Below are positions 1-11,455 of a stretch of DNA of 64,000 nt, in pieces; the stretch's first letter is position 1; each line of letters starts with the position of its first letter. A program made the position numbers and the translations under genes. The notes beneath the pieces are model-generated. The model did no database searches, was not told where the DNA came from, and saw nothing but the letters and a program-made list of their open reading frames with translations. The stretch is from the NCBI RefSeq assembly GCF_029407905.1, contig NC_073642.1, positions 9,920,001 through 9,984,000 on the forward strand, written 5' to 3'. The DNA comes from Bubalus kerabau. Taxonomy: Eukaryota; Chordata; Mammalia; Artiodactyla; Bovidae.

Positions 1-2178
1 GCACCGTTGATAAAACATCTAGGTTAAAGATGAAAAGTTTCTCCACAGTGAGGGACACCCAGAGAGGTTCACAGAGTTACATGGAGACGAAAAGAGGGAG
101 GAGTGGGTTAGAGGTGACCCAAATGAGATGAGGTGGAATCAGAAGAGGAGAGAGCAAGCTAGCTAGTAATCACTTCCTTATGTGTGCTCCACAGTCTGGA
201 CCACTCAGAGATGTTCATGGAGTTACACAGAGAAGAGAAGAGGGAGGAAGGAGACAGAGGTGGCCAGGAGGATAAAAGAGGGGAATGAAAAGGAGAGAGA
301 CAGATCCAGCCAATAATCAGTTCCCTAAGTGTTCTCCACCGTCTGGAATACACAGAGATTCACAGAGTTGGGTAGAGAAGAGAAGGGGTGGGAGGAGACA
401 GAGGCGACCTGGTGGAGAAAAAGGAGAATCCAAAGGCGGAGAAAGCGGTCAAGCCAGTAATCTCACTCCGAAGTAAAAATGGGTACTGAAGATTGGGTTC
501 TTAAAGGTACAAAATTGATAACAAATATCAAAAAGCAAAGATTAAAAATCTAGAGTAGAAGTTGGATTTTCAAAAATACAGTATTAAAGAAAAGAAGAAG
601 AAGGAAAAAAAAGTCACAAATATTATTTAAATATATATATATATGAAGTTTGCTTTAAAAAATAGGGTCTTTTTTATTTGAAAAGTAATAGTAGGTTATA
701 AAAATGAAAATTAAAGGAATAATAGGGGACTTAAAAATTTTAAAAAGTTAAAAAAAAAGAATGATCATAAAAATAGTAAAAATATATCTAGGACTTTCTC
801 TGGTGTTGTTGTGGGCAGTGTGGGGTCAGTTCATTTTTGGATAGTCCTTGGTCCAGCTTATATTTCTCAAGATCTATAGGCCCCTTCCTATGTAGTCGGT
901 ACTAACTACAGGGTTTTAATCTATTGCACCTGTCACTTCTAATGCGGTTCCCTCTGTTTTAGCTTCTTCTGTTTGGTGGTCTCTTCAGTGTCTGATTTCC
1001 AACCTGACACAAGTGGGGTGGTGGTGGATACTTTTTTTAGGCTCACTTGTTCAGTCGCGCTGTGGGGAGGGAGGGACGCTGCAAACAAATAACACTGGCG
1101 TGTGCTCGCAGTGTCTCAGCCACACTGGCCCTGCCCCTGCTCATGGTGCGTGTGTCCTCCCTGCCCGCACAGCTCAGGCTCTAGGTTGCTCCGCAGGGAA
1201 CCGTCTGAGGTTGGCCCTGGGCTGCATGCACCTCCCAGGTCTAAGCCGCTCAGGTCCAGGCACTCAGGTAGTCCTCAGAGGTGCAGACTCTGTTGGGCCT
1301 GCATTTTGTGCCCTTCCCAGGTCTGAGCAGCTCAGGTGATGTGTTTGGCAAGAGCAGTCCCTGCGACTTATCGCCTCTCCCTTCCCTGCCACTCGGTTTT
1401 CTGGGTGTATAACCAGTGCACCTTCTCAGGTGGATGATGACGGTCCAGAACCCCAAGAAGTCTTAGTCAGCAAAGAAGCCTGCTTGCAGTTTGGTAGATA
1501 ATGTCTCTCTGGGGATGTGATTGCCCCCTTCCGGCTCTGGCTGCCTATTACTGGAGGGGGATGGTCTGCAGCCGGCTAATTCTGTTCAGTCCTTTGTTCT
1601 GTGTGCGGTCCTGGCAGTGTCTTAGGGCTTTTCGCGTGGTAGCTATCCCACCGTCTGGTTTGCTAGCCCAAGCTAGTTCACTCTGATTACCCTCGGGGCA
1701 TTCAGGCCCGATCCTTACTCTAAGCAATGCAGCCCGCGCCTCTCTGCCCAGCCCCCGCCTGCCAGTGGCAGATGCAGGCATCTGCGCTGTTTCTCTGCTG
1801 GGGGAGTTACCGTTGGGCTTGTAATCTGTGGGTTTTAATTAATTATTTATTTTTCCTCCCTGTTATGTTGCCCTCTGTGCTTCCAAGGCTCACCACAGAC
1901 TCGGCAGTGAGAGTGTTTCCTGGTGTTTGGAAACTTCTCTCTTTTTAAGACTCCCTTCCCAGGATGGAGCTCCATCCCTACCTCTTCTGTCTCTTTTTTT
2001 TTGTCTTTTATATTTTTTCCTACCTCCTTTCGAAGACAATGGGCTGCTTTTCTGGGTGCCCGATGTCCTCTGCCGGCATTCAGAAGTTGTTTTGTGGAAT
2101 TTACTCAGCGTTTAAATGTTCTTTTGATGAATTTGTAGGGGAGAAAGTGATCTCCCCATCCTAGTCCTCCACCATCTT
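1..2178 (-). mobile_element. 5' end of a ruminant L1 LINE, antisense; window starts inside it
   Basis: Read on the minus strand, this begins near 2178 with a gaagatggtggaggacta-type start, resembling the start of L1 5' untranslated regions. It passes through a GC-rich promoter-like stretch (about 1000-1800), then an A/T-rich stretch (480-780) and three related blocks of about 146 bp (44-480). I recognise it as the cattle-type L1 5' region from recurrent landmarks. The short open frames inside are not L1 ORF1. The element runs off the left edge, so I cannot tell whether ORF1 or ORF2 follow. No TSD can be checked. Confidence 0.6.
44..480 (-). repeat. Three tandem ~146-bp blocks in the L1 5' region
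   Basis: The landmark cac(a/c)gt(g/c)(a/t)gg recurs at about 44, 190 and 337, giving periods of 146 and 147 bp. A second landmark, (a/g)taatcastycc, recurs at about 165 and 313, with a decayed copy at 455. The copies are diverged. Tandem promoter-region monomers are known in other L1 lineages; whether these act as such is inference. Confidence 0.6.
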
Positions 2179-4186
2179 CAAAACATTACTTTTTAAATCA
2201 TTATAAGGGTGAAACCTGATCACTGTGGTATATTTAGAAAATAGAAATAATTAAAAAAAAACAAACTGTCTAAACACCTCAACACTCAACAATCACCATC
2301 ATCTACTTCTTGAAACATTTCTCTGATCCTCAGTATGTGCATGTTTGACATGTTCTTGATTTTAATGGGAATATACTTCACATTCTACCATCAGACATAA
2401 ATTCCATGATTGGTTTCAGAAATTCTATAAGCTATCTTGGAATATCAGTATTTTGTGTTAGTAATTAATATTTTTTCTTTTTTTTAAATTAAAAAGTATG
2501 GAATTTTACAAAATAACTTTTTGGCATTTTTCAAGATTCTTGCATGAGATTTCTTCTCTAAAATAATAAATGATTTAACTTGGATCCCTAATTTTGGACC
2601 ATCTTCACATTTACTAGTTTAGAATTTGTTTTTGTTAGAATTTGTGTTGTCTGAGATCAGGGTTGTGTATGCTTTGGGAAAATAAATAGGGAGTTTTCAT
2701 TTTTTTTTTTAATGCTCTGGACAAGTTCATAGGGGGCATGATCACAATCTGAAGTCTAAGAATTTAAAAGTTTGAAGGGATGCAAAAAAAAAAAAAAATT
2801 CTGAATTTGAGTTTTAGAGTTAGAGCCCCGATATTTTCAATTTCTTGTATAGTTATTGGCTTATTCATGTTTCTTTTTCTTTTTATTCAAATCTTAATAC
2901 TTACTTTTCCCCCACAAAACTTTTTGTTAGGTTCACATTGCTTTATTTTTTAGGACAGAATTGCACATAGTTGTCTGTTATTATAAAATTATCTCAGTAA
3001 TGGGGGTGATTTTTGATTCCTTATTAATACTGTAAGTTATTTCTTTTTACTCACTTTTCCTTGGGTAAGCTATGTCCTTTGGTGGGTGTTTTAAAAGGAG
3101 AAAACAAGCTATCTCTTGAATTTTCCATTTAAAAAAGATTTTTTTTTCTCCCCTAGTTCATTTAACCTTATACTCTTGTATATATTTCCTCTTGTTTTCC
3201 TTGAATATCTAGTTGTTTTTAGTTAAATATTGTAACCAGATTCTCTGCTTAATTGTTTGTTTATTATTTCTTCTTAATAATGAAAACATTTAGGATATGG
3301 AGCTGCATCTGTCTTTAAAAATCTGCTTATTACTCTGCATCTTATTATTATTTTCTGACTGCCATTTTGATTTCCACTGTGATACAGAAATAATTTTTTA
3401 AAGACTATCTTCTAATTTCTAGTGGATGCTGCTTTTACATAAAATTTTGATTAGTTTCTAGCTATGTTACTGTGTTTTATGAATGTGACTACTTCACATT
3501 ATACTTTGGACAATTTGTTAAGGTTTTATTTTTGGAGTGTAAAAATTTTTGTAAATATCCTACTGGTTCTCTGAAAGCAACAACTTGTTCAAACTCTCCT
3601 TCATACTGCTGTTTTTACTTTTTTTTTTTCTTTTATCTTGGTATATGTTATGAGGTCCTGTAAGTAGGGAAGCCAGTTGATTTGTCCTCTTAGTGGGTAC
3701 ACTTTTGAGAGTGAAACAGGGTTGTTAATAATTATTTCTAGACAGCAAGCTAAACTGAGATATGGTGGGCAAACTGAGACTTAAATTCACACATTCCATA
3801 ACCCACATTAAATTCTGAGAAAATGTGAAGTATTAATTAAATAAAGAAACCTTGCAGTCATTATTTGTTGTAAGGCTTAAATAATATTGACAAAGTATTT
3901 GTGATATATGGTCGCCTGTAAGTAAACCCTCAGTATTGAAAACAAAAGTTCCTACTTAATTGGCTATTTAGATGAATTTTAATATATCACTGAAAGCAAC
4001 TTCAAGTCCCTCCAATTGGAAAAGGTGTAGTATTAATTAAATAATTAAAGACTTTCATATCTAAGGTTTAACTGACCAATGTGCAAAATATCTAATTCTC
4101 ACCTAGTACATAATAAATGGGACTTTTGGGTTTAAACAAAAAGTTATATGCAAAATGTACAGCACAGTTAAAATATATCTTGTTGT
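2179..4186. other. AT-rich stretch, no recognised element
   Basis: About 2 kb of AT-rich DNA with several short poly(A)/poly(T) runs. I see no SINE, LINE or coding frame above background. It could hold ancient repeats too decayed to see by eye. Confidence 0.4.
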
Positions 4187-4234
4187 TTAGTTGCCAATAC
4201 ATGTCCAACTCACTGTGACCCCATAGACTATAAC
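4187..4234 (-). mobile_element. Bov-A SINE, first part, cut by a BovB
   Basis: The text reads ttgtttagttgcc... then ccccatagactata, the reverse-oriented 3' portion of a Bov-A/BovA2 SINE. It stops abruptly in the middle of the usual gactgtagcctgccaggc block. The missing continuation appears at 5374, after the BovB. Confidence 0.75.
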
Positions 4235-5373
4235 CAGAGATCAAATTGCCAACATCTGTTGGATTATAGAAAAAGCAAGAGAGTTCCAGGAAAAATACCT
4301 ACTTCTGCTTTATTGACTATGCCAAAGCCTTTGACTGTGTGGATCACAACAAACTGTGGATAATTCTTAAACAGATGGGAATACCAGATCACCTGACCTG
4401 CCTCTGGAGAAATCTGTATGCAGGTCAAGAAGAAACAGTTAAAACCAGACATGTAACAATGGACTGATTCAAAATTGGGAAAGGAGTACATCAAGGCTGT
4501 ATATTGTCATCCTACTTATCTAACTTGTATGCAGAGTACATCATGAGGAATGATGGATTGGATGAAGCACAAGCTGGAATCAAGATTGCCGGGAGAAATA
4601 TCAATAACCTCAGATATGCAGATGACGCTACCCTTATGGCAGAAAGTGAAAAGGAACTGAAGAGCCTCTTGATGAAAGTGAAAGAGAGTGAAAAAGTTGG
4701 CTTAAAGCTCAACATTCAGAAAACGAAGATCATGGCATCTGGTCCCATCACTTCATGGCAAATAGATGGGGGAACAGTGGAAACAGTGAGAGACTATTTT
4801 TTGGGCTCCAAAGTCACTGCAGATGGTGACTGCAGCCATGAAATTAAAAGACTCTTACTCCTTGGAAGAAAAGCCATGTCTAACCTACACAGGATAATAA
4901 AAAGCAGAGATATTACTTTGCCGACAAAGGTCCGTCTGGTCAAAGGTATGGTTTTCCCAGTAATCATGTATGGATGTGACGGCTGGATCATAAAGAAGAC
5001 TGAGCACCAAAGAATTGATGCTTTTGAACTGTAAGACTCTTAAGAGTCCCTTGGACTGCAAGGAGCTCCAACCAGTGCATCCTAAAGGAAATCAGTCCTG
5101 CATATTCATTGGAAGGACTGATGCTGAAGCTGAAACTCCAACACTTTGGCCCTGATGCAAAGAACTGACTCCTTAGAAAAGACCCTGATGCTGGGCAAGA
5201 TTGAAAGTGGGAGGAGAAGTGGCCGACAGAGGACGAGGTGGTTGGATGACATCACTGACTCAATGGACTTTAGTTTGAGCAAGCTCCAGGAGTTGGTGAT
5301 GGACAGGGAAGCCTGGCGTGCTGCAGTCCATGGGGTGGCAAAGAGTCGGACATAACTGAGTGACTGAACTGAG
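4235..5373 (+). mobile_element. BovB LINE (RTE clade), 5' truncated, inserted in a SINE
   Basis: The copy starts inside the reverse transcriptase region and runs to the gactgaactga 3' end. It is 5' truncated by most of its length. Coding frame is lost through an in-frame TGA where the family has Trp (4464-4466) and later frame changes. The left flank ends actataac and the right flank begins tgtatcctgcc; both fit the same SINE position, so a degenerate 7-9 bp target duplication is likely. Confidence 0.9.
4504..5034 (+). pseudogene. BovB reverse transcriptase fragment, palm to connection
   Basis: The 176-codon open frame carries the YADD catalytic box at residues 38-41 and the conserved block downstream (GLKLNIQKTKIMASGP). 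Its nominal TTG start is not the true start. The same frame continues upstream through FIDYAKAFDCV (motif A), but a TGA at 4464 splits it. The frame ends early at 5034; the C-terminal basic region continues in another frame at 5146-5355. Non-functional remnant. Confidence 0.85.
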
Positions 5374-5532
5374 AGTGTATCCTGCCAGGCTCCTCTGTTT
5401 ATGGGGTTTCCTAGGTAATAATACTGGAGTGGGTTGCCATTTTCTTCTCCAGAGGATCTTCCTGACCCAGGGATTGAACACATGTCCTGCTTGGTAGGCA
5501 GAATCTTTACCACAGAACCGCCTGGGAAGCCC
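5374..5532 (-). mobile_element. Bov-A/BovA2 SINE, second part
   Basis: This continues the SINE begun at 4187: cctgccaggctcctctg, then a bounded ggagtgggttgccat block, then the gacccagggattgaac (reverse of the tRNA-like B box) and the cctgggaagccc end. Orientation is minus, matching the first part. Confidence 0.8.
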
Positions 5533-6929
5533 AAAACATATTAAGTTTGGTCATTTTTCTCTTGATATGTTTTAGAATTTTAGAAATGCCTGAATCATGT
5601 TTATAAGACTATAGGATCTAATTCTTTTTTATATGGTCTTAAATGCCAGTTAGCATGCTTTCAAAACTTAAAAGAAGATTTATGTTTAGTTGTAGAAAGC
5701 TATGCTCATTTTCCAGAAAATAAAGTATTTAAATGAGGTTTAAAAAGTATAATTCTCAAATAGTATTAAGCTATTAAATGCAAAACATTGGTCTTTAAAA
5801 ATATAAAATTAAAAGGAGCTGAACAAACATAGATGATAAAATACATAGGAATAAAAATGATTTCAATGCTTAATAGCTCTTGAAATTCAGGGCCTATGCC
5901 AAAGACGAATTTTAGGAATAAATGAAGTTTCTTTTCTCAATCTTGTGCTTCTCTACCACAAGATTGTGCTTCTGTATTAAATTTATAAATTAGGACCTAA
6001 TTTATTTAGCTCTCAGAAATTTGTCCTTTTTTTTCTGTTGAGTTTTTCAGGCTAATTGCTAAAATGTTTTTAAAAATTCAAAAATTGTAAAGCTATATTA
6101 AAAGATACCTAAATGTCAAACAATTGAACATGAATATAATATATATGTGAACACATTATATTGATACATACACTTTACACATAGACACGCATTTGTAGTT
6201 GTGAAGTTATTGTACGGTACTTTCTCTGTATAAGGCCAAGGCAAACATTTATTTTTCTTTTGGTGGTGGAGGTCAATGTGGGTAATTCATTTGCTTGTGA
6301 AAAGTAAGGAATGGATGAAAGGACTACCTCCAGTCATTAATAAAACCCCTGAGGTCACATTTCTTAGAGTGGCTTTCAATCTGATTAGACATTTGAAGTG
6401 TTGCTGTGCACATATATGGGCACGATACCGAAGACTCTTGAGGAGGCAGAAAAACTCTGGAAGACATCAGGACCACGGTTAGCTGACAGCAGGGTACCTA
6501 GTCACTATTCACTCGGTCCTTTGATCCCCTCTCAGGAGCCCACCAGAAAACAACGACATTAACAAAGTTGGTAACAAAAACGGTGTCCTAAATTCTTTCA
6601 TTCCTGACCACCTTCCTCCATTTAGCCCCACTTTCCAGTTTCTCCAGCACTGAAATTCCACATCAGCAGGAGCACTAACAATGCAGGGCCCTTCTCCCTG
6701 CCTACTATGATGGAGTCAAGGTTTGGATTCCGCAGGTCTCTATGGCAACCGACTAATTCACCAGCGAAAGGTGATAGGGCATCTCGGATTCCAGGACTCT
6801 TTTGAAAGACCTTATCACTCTCGTATTCTGAGTCACAGATTAATTGTGCAGGGTCACAATTGGTAAAAAGTCTTTACAAACAGGTACAAGAATGCAACAT
6901 TGGCAAGAGAGCGTTTTGGTGCTTGTAGA
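5533..6929. other. No young repeat; 3' half has a regulatory look
   Basis: The first part (5533-6240) is AT-rich and unrecognised. From about 6290 the sequence is more complex and less AT-rich, without clear repeats. Within 6640-6900 lie an X-box-like half (tctctatggcaacc near 6739) and an AP-1-type TGAGTCA (near 6830). No exon is supported. Confidence 0.35.
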
Positions 6930-7140
6930 TACCAACTGTATCAGCCAGTGTTCTACCAGAGAAACAAACCTATAGATGATAGCTAGAGGGCTAGGTAACT
7001 GGATAGATAGATAAGCAGAGAGAAAGAGGCAGAGACTTTAGTGCAAGAAGTTAATGTATTTAATTGTGGAGGCTGATGAGGCAAAGCTATCATCTGCAGG
7101 GCAGGACATTCTCAGGCAGGAGCTGATGGATGCTCTGATG
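6930..7140 (+). repeat. Old dispersed repeat, family not assigned
   Basis: Text such as gttctaccagagaaacaaacc, a gatagata run and attgtggaggctgatgag... ctgcagggcagg matches a common mammalian dispersed repeat pattern (ccagagaaacagaacc ... attgtggaggctg). A copy of the same family in the opposite orientation lies near 33690-33900. I cannot name the family with confidence. Confidence 0.45.
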
Positions 7141-7181
7141 ATTGAACATAATCTATTTTACTTAAAATTAGCAGATTATAG

Positions 7182-7393
7182 GGACTTCCCTGGTGGTCCA
7201 GTGAAGGATCTGCCTTCCAATGCAAGGGATGTAGGTTTGATTCCTGGCTGGGGACCTAAGCTCCCACATGCTGTGAAGCAACTAAGACCAGGCACCACAA
7301 CTAGTCAGACCCTGAGCCACAATGATGTACTTGAAGATCTTGTGAGCCGCAACCAAGATGCCCAATGCAGCCAAATAAATACATAATTTTAAA
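7182..7393 (+). mobile_element. CHR-type tRNA-Glu SINE with near-perfect TSD
   Basis: It starts gggacttccctggtgg (tRNA-Glu-derived head), has a ggtttgattcctgg B box, then a body rich in gcaactaag / ccacaac units and an A-rich aaataaat end. It is flanked by a 17-bp repeat, aaattagcagattatag (7165-7181) and aaattagttgattatag (7394-7410), 15 of 17 matching, so both ends are well defined. Confidence 0.8.
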
Positions 7394-7410
7394 AAATTAG
7401 TTGATTATAG

Positions 7411-8039
7411 ATATTCATCACATCTAAAAGGACCCTCATAACAATTATTTAACTCTATTCTATATCCTAGCCAAATGACCCATAAAATTAGCCATCACAC
7501 CGACCATAAATATCCTGAGGTCCACTCATTAGAATGTTTTGGGATGGTCATCAGCTCAGGTTGAATATGTATCAGTGGGAGGGAAAACTGGTAATTCTTT
7601 ATTTATTTTCCTAAGTCAAGTTACTTGTGGCTGTGGAGTCAAGGGCATTGTGCACACTTCTCTGATGAAACCATAGGAGCCCATGCAGACTAGTCGCCAC
7701 CCTGGGTTTTGCACAACAGTGGCTACACAAACTTCCAGTAGGAGGTATGACAAGCAAAAGCACCTCTAAGATCTACTACTTCCTGGGTAAGAAGAGCAGA
7801 TCTGTTCCTGTTCCTTGGAACAGTCCTGGGTTCCAAGCATCAACCAGAGCAGTGATTATTTGGGGTCATGGGGGACCTGGGCTATTTGAATTGGTGTCAT
7901 ACACTGGAAGGATAGAAACCACTTACTTGTAAGGCAGAAACTCCCCATTAGCTTCTGGGCTTAAGTTGTTTGTGAGAGGAATGGATGAAAAAGGAATAGG
8001 GGGACTCATGCTGCGTTTAACTTTCTGCCTTTGCCATAA
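7411..8039. other. No recognised element
   Basis: Complex sequence without a clear repeat or exon signature. The short open frame at 7747-7932 shows no recognisable domain. Confidence 0.35.
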
Positions 8040-8260
8040 CTGATTAAAGCTAGTCTTTATGAGGCTGTGTGGTTCACCCAAGGACTCTGGAGTCAAAAAG
8101 ATTGACATCACCACTTCACCAGACAGTGATCTCAGCACAGTGGTCTGGAGCGTGGGGAGCAGGAATGCACTAACTTGAAGGCAGTTGTGAGGAAGACATG
8201 AGTAAGTACATGGGAAGCCTGTTACTTGTGTAGAATAGTGTTGGATGTGCAGCAGGTGTG
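8040..8260 (+). mobile_element. Possible MIR fragment
   Basis: Pieces such as ggactctggagtcaaaaaga and ttgtgaggaagacatgagtaagtacatgg resemble the core and 3' part of MIR. Similarity is weak and the ends are uncertain. Confidence 0.4.
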
Positions 8261-8284
8261 TGCTCAGTCAATCAAGTGGTGCCT

Positions 8285-8735
8285 AGTATTGATTCTAGTG
8301 GTAAAATGGCTGGAAGAAGGACCTCGGTCCTTGTCATCTTTGAAGAAAGAGTTCACCAAAGAGATCAAGATTGTGAAATAGAGACAGTATTTATTAGAAG
8401 TAAAGTATGTGTGGAAGAGCACACAAGTGAACTTAGCGTGAATTGCCCACAATAGGGGTGGCTTGGGGGGGCTTCTATGGGTGCAGTTTTCTAGGTTGTC
8501 TCTGGCCAATCATCTCGAAGGGTTGTCAGAGAAGCAGCTGGGGCTGCTCACCCTGGGGCCTATCTACCTCCTACCTCTGTATCACTGATGCTATGGTTGA
8601 TGCTTCCCTATGCAGGCACTGCACAAGCTTCAACCTGTTAAAGCTTTACAATACACTTATGGGATCTTCAGCATCAAAGGGAGGATCATAGAAGATATGA
8701 GCTTTCCCACAACAACAGAGGTATAAGTGGAAGCA
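8285..8735 (-). mobile_element. Probable solo LTR of an endogenous retrovirus
   Basis: On the minus strand the region reads like U3-R-U5: a promoter-type segment with agaagccccccc, then AATAAA (plus-strand tttatt at 8390-8395) followed by a tactgtctc stretch and a U5-like segment. No retroviral gag, pol or env sequence adjoins it, so it would be a solitary LTR. The terminal TG/CA bases and TSD are not resolved; family not named. Confidence 0.45.
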
Positions 8736-9569
8736 TTTGAATGCAGATAATTTCAAAGCTGACCATCTGAGTTGCTATGCTGGTTTTCTGACAGAGAATT
8801 GAAACATCAGGAATAAACTGTATATTTCTGATCGATAGAAAAAGCCTCTAATATGCTACTCCAGTCCTTTGTTTCTGCTTAGTATCATTTAGATTCAGTC
8901 TTTGTCCATCTTATATTCTTTACTAGTCTATGCTTAGAGACCAGAAGGGTCATTCATTGGTGACAGAATCCAATGTCATTTATTATTGCATCTCCAGTGC
9001 TATCAAGATATCAGTGAATCTGAACATGCACAAGCTTTCGTTTTTATGGCAGATCAGAATTTTAATAATGTTATCATAAATATGATCTTTATCTGGTGGT
9101 ACATAGCTTGTTTTTATCCTATTGACAGGGAGAAATGAATAAGCCCACTATCTTGTGAGGAAAGAAAGATGAGGGCACAGTCCTAATGGAAGAAAGACAG
9201 AGGAATCCATCTGAAAACTACAGATTTTCAAGCAGACTTCTTCTTCTTCAAAAGCTTCAGTAATGGAATAACCAATATATGCAAGTGACAGAAATCTGAG
9301 ATGCTAATGCCTGGGTAGCTGAAACTCCAAAGAAGCTCAGGGGCAAGAGTACAGGGTTAGGATGAGCAGAACAGTCAGTCCCCTGGCTGTCTCTCTGATT
9401 CAGTTCCATTTGGAGCTAGAAAATGGAGCAGCTGCTTACACTGTGATGTCCTCAGCAGTTGCAAGGAAAATGTAGACACTGTCAATTTCTCTTTCACATC
9501 TGTACTCTATGTGGAGAGCTCTGGAGTCTACTTGCGCACAGTGAGTGATGATGAAGGGGAACAATCTCC
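8736..9569. other. No recognised element
   Basis: Complex, moderately AT-rich sequence with no clear repeat or coding evidence. The boundary with the following BovB is uncertain by about 30 bp. Confidence 0.35.
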
Positions 9570-10321
9570 TGGAGACTGAAAAAACTGGCTTTAAACTCAA
9601 CATTCAAAAAACTAAGATCATGGCATCCAGTCCCACCACTTCATGGCAAATAGTTGGGGAAACAATGGAAACAGTGAGAGACTTTATTTTCTTGGGCACC
9701 AAAATCACTGCAGATGGTGACGGCAGCTATAAAATTAAAAGACGCTTGCACCTTGGAAGAAAGGTGCAACCTTTGACCTATGACCTATGACCAACGTAAA
9801 CAGCATAATAAAAAGCAGAGACATTACTTTGCTGACAAAGGTTCATCTAGTCAAAGCTATGGTTTTTCCAGTAGTCATGAATGGATGTGAGAGTTGGACT
9901 ATAAAGAAAGTTGGACTATAAAGAGAGCTGAGCACTGAAGAATTGATGCTTTTGAACTGTGGTGTTGGAGAAGACTCTTGAGAGTCCCTTGGACTGCAAG
10001 GAGATCAAACCAGTCAATCCTAAAGGAAATCAGTCCTGAATATTCATTGGAAGGACTGATGTTGAAGCTGAAACTCCATACTTTGGCCAACTGATGCAGA
10101 GAGTTACTCATTTGAAAAGACCCTGATGCTGGGAAAAATTGAAGGCAGGAGGAGAAGGGGACGACAGAAGATGAGATGGCTGGATGGCATAACTTACTTG
10201 ATGGACATGAGTTTGAGCAAGCTCTGGGAGTTGGTGATGGACAGGGAGGCCTGGTGTGCTGCAGTCCATGGGGTTGCAAAGAGTCAGACATGACTGAGTG
10301 ACTGAACTGAACTGAACTGAA
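9570..10321 (+). mobile_element. BovB LINE, 3' ~750 bp
   Basis: The copy begins near the conserved ttggcttaaactcaacattc block, downstream of the YADD box, and ends in three gaact units. The coding frame is short (9545-9790) and broken. Two small tandem duplications have arisen inside it: 7-bp units (tgaccta) near 9774-9792 and a 16-bp unit at 9892-9907 and 9909-9924. No TSD was found by eye. Confidence 0.9.
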
Positions 10322-11269
10322 GAGAAAATGACTTGAATGTTTCCAACAGGATAAAATGAAGAAGATGAAGGTGTGAATGGCATTGAGACAAGTTTGAAAT
10401 GATGTTGCAATGGGTGCCTTTTTCCTTTGTCTTTATAGGATCCAGGAAAAGGTTGAAAGGTAAAAATACACTAGTTATTCTTCCCATAAAAAGAAAGGAG
10501 TACTCCACAAAGGAGCAACTGGGAAAATTGATAGTAATTCTAAGATTCCAGAACTAATTTTTGGAGAGAATCAATACAAATTCCCTAAGAACAGTCACAT
10601 AAAGCCTCTGTCTGCTTTTTTCCTCATACAAAGTTATTATGACAGCCATAATATAGATGGGTTTCAGTGAGGTACCCACATGCCTTCTTCATAAATACCT
10701 ATAAACAAAGAAGAGAACATGTATGGATGTCACTGCAGTCTGATTATTGCATCGTGAGTGGTTGAATGGTGAATTGAGGTCAAACTGAAATGTGATTGCC
10801 AGTGGTATATTACAAGAATCTATGCTATGCTCCACCTACGCTATTCAACACTAGATGAAATTGTTGGAAAAAACAAACAAGCTGGAGAAATCAAAGCTGG
10901 AGCATTCACATGTTAGGAAAAGTTAGAAAACATTTCATAACTTGACCAACTAATCCACAAACTAAGTAAAATTAGACAAAATGTCATGGGTATCAATGCA
11001 ATGATCAAAACTTGGACCCCACCCCCACCCCCTCAACTCTAATCCACAGTACAAGCCCAAGAAGGAGATGGAGTGATTGTATAGAATCCTACTTAGGTGA
11101 CCCTAGATTCATGCATAAGAAGGCCAGGCAGTGATCTGCAAGCCAGACTTCTGATTTGGACTTGAGCTGTTTCAAAGAAGAGTAGAATCTATCATAAGGA
11201 ATGAGAGAACTGCATAGAGTCATGAAATATTTCTATCACATCAAGAACTTGGAGTCTATTTTTGCATTT
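10322..11269. other. No recognised element
   Basis: Mixed sequence without a confident repeat assignment. A C-rich run (acccccacccc) sits near 11020. Confidence 0.35.
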
Positions 11270-11455
11270 TATAGACTCTGGAATCTGATGGATCAGGACT
11301 TTATTCCTCTTTACTTCTATGTTTTCTTGGGCAAACCATTCAATTTCTCTTTATCTGTAAAACAGAACTACGAAAATATCACCCATAATGTCCTTGTGAA
11401 TACAGTACATATGTTAAAAAATATTACACATAATAAATACTTGGTGAATTTTAGC
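11270..11455 (+). mobile_element. MIR SINE fragment
   Basis: It shows the MIR order: tctggaatctgatgga, then cttgggcaaaccattcaatttctc, tctgtaaaacagaac, then an aataaatacttggtg end. Diverged, as expected for an ancient mammalian SINE. Confidence 0.6.

Noticed and set aside
1013..1339. 108-codon frame with GC-rich content
   Set aside because: It lies in the antisense strand of an L1 5' region; the frame is a by-product of GC-rich composition.
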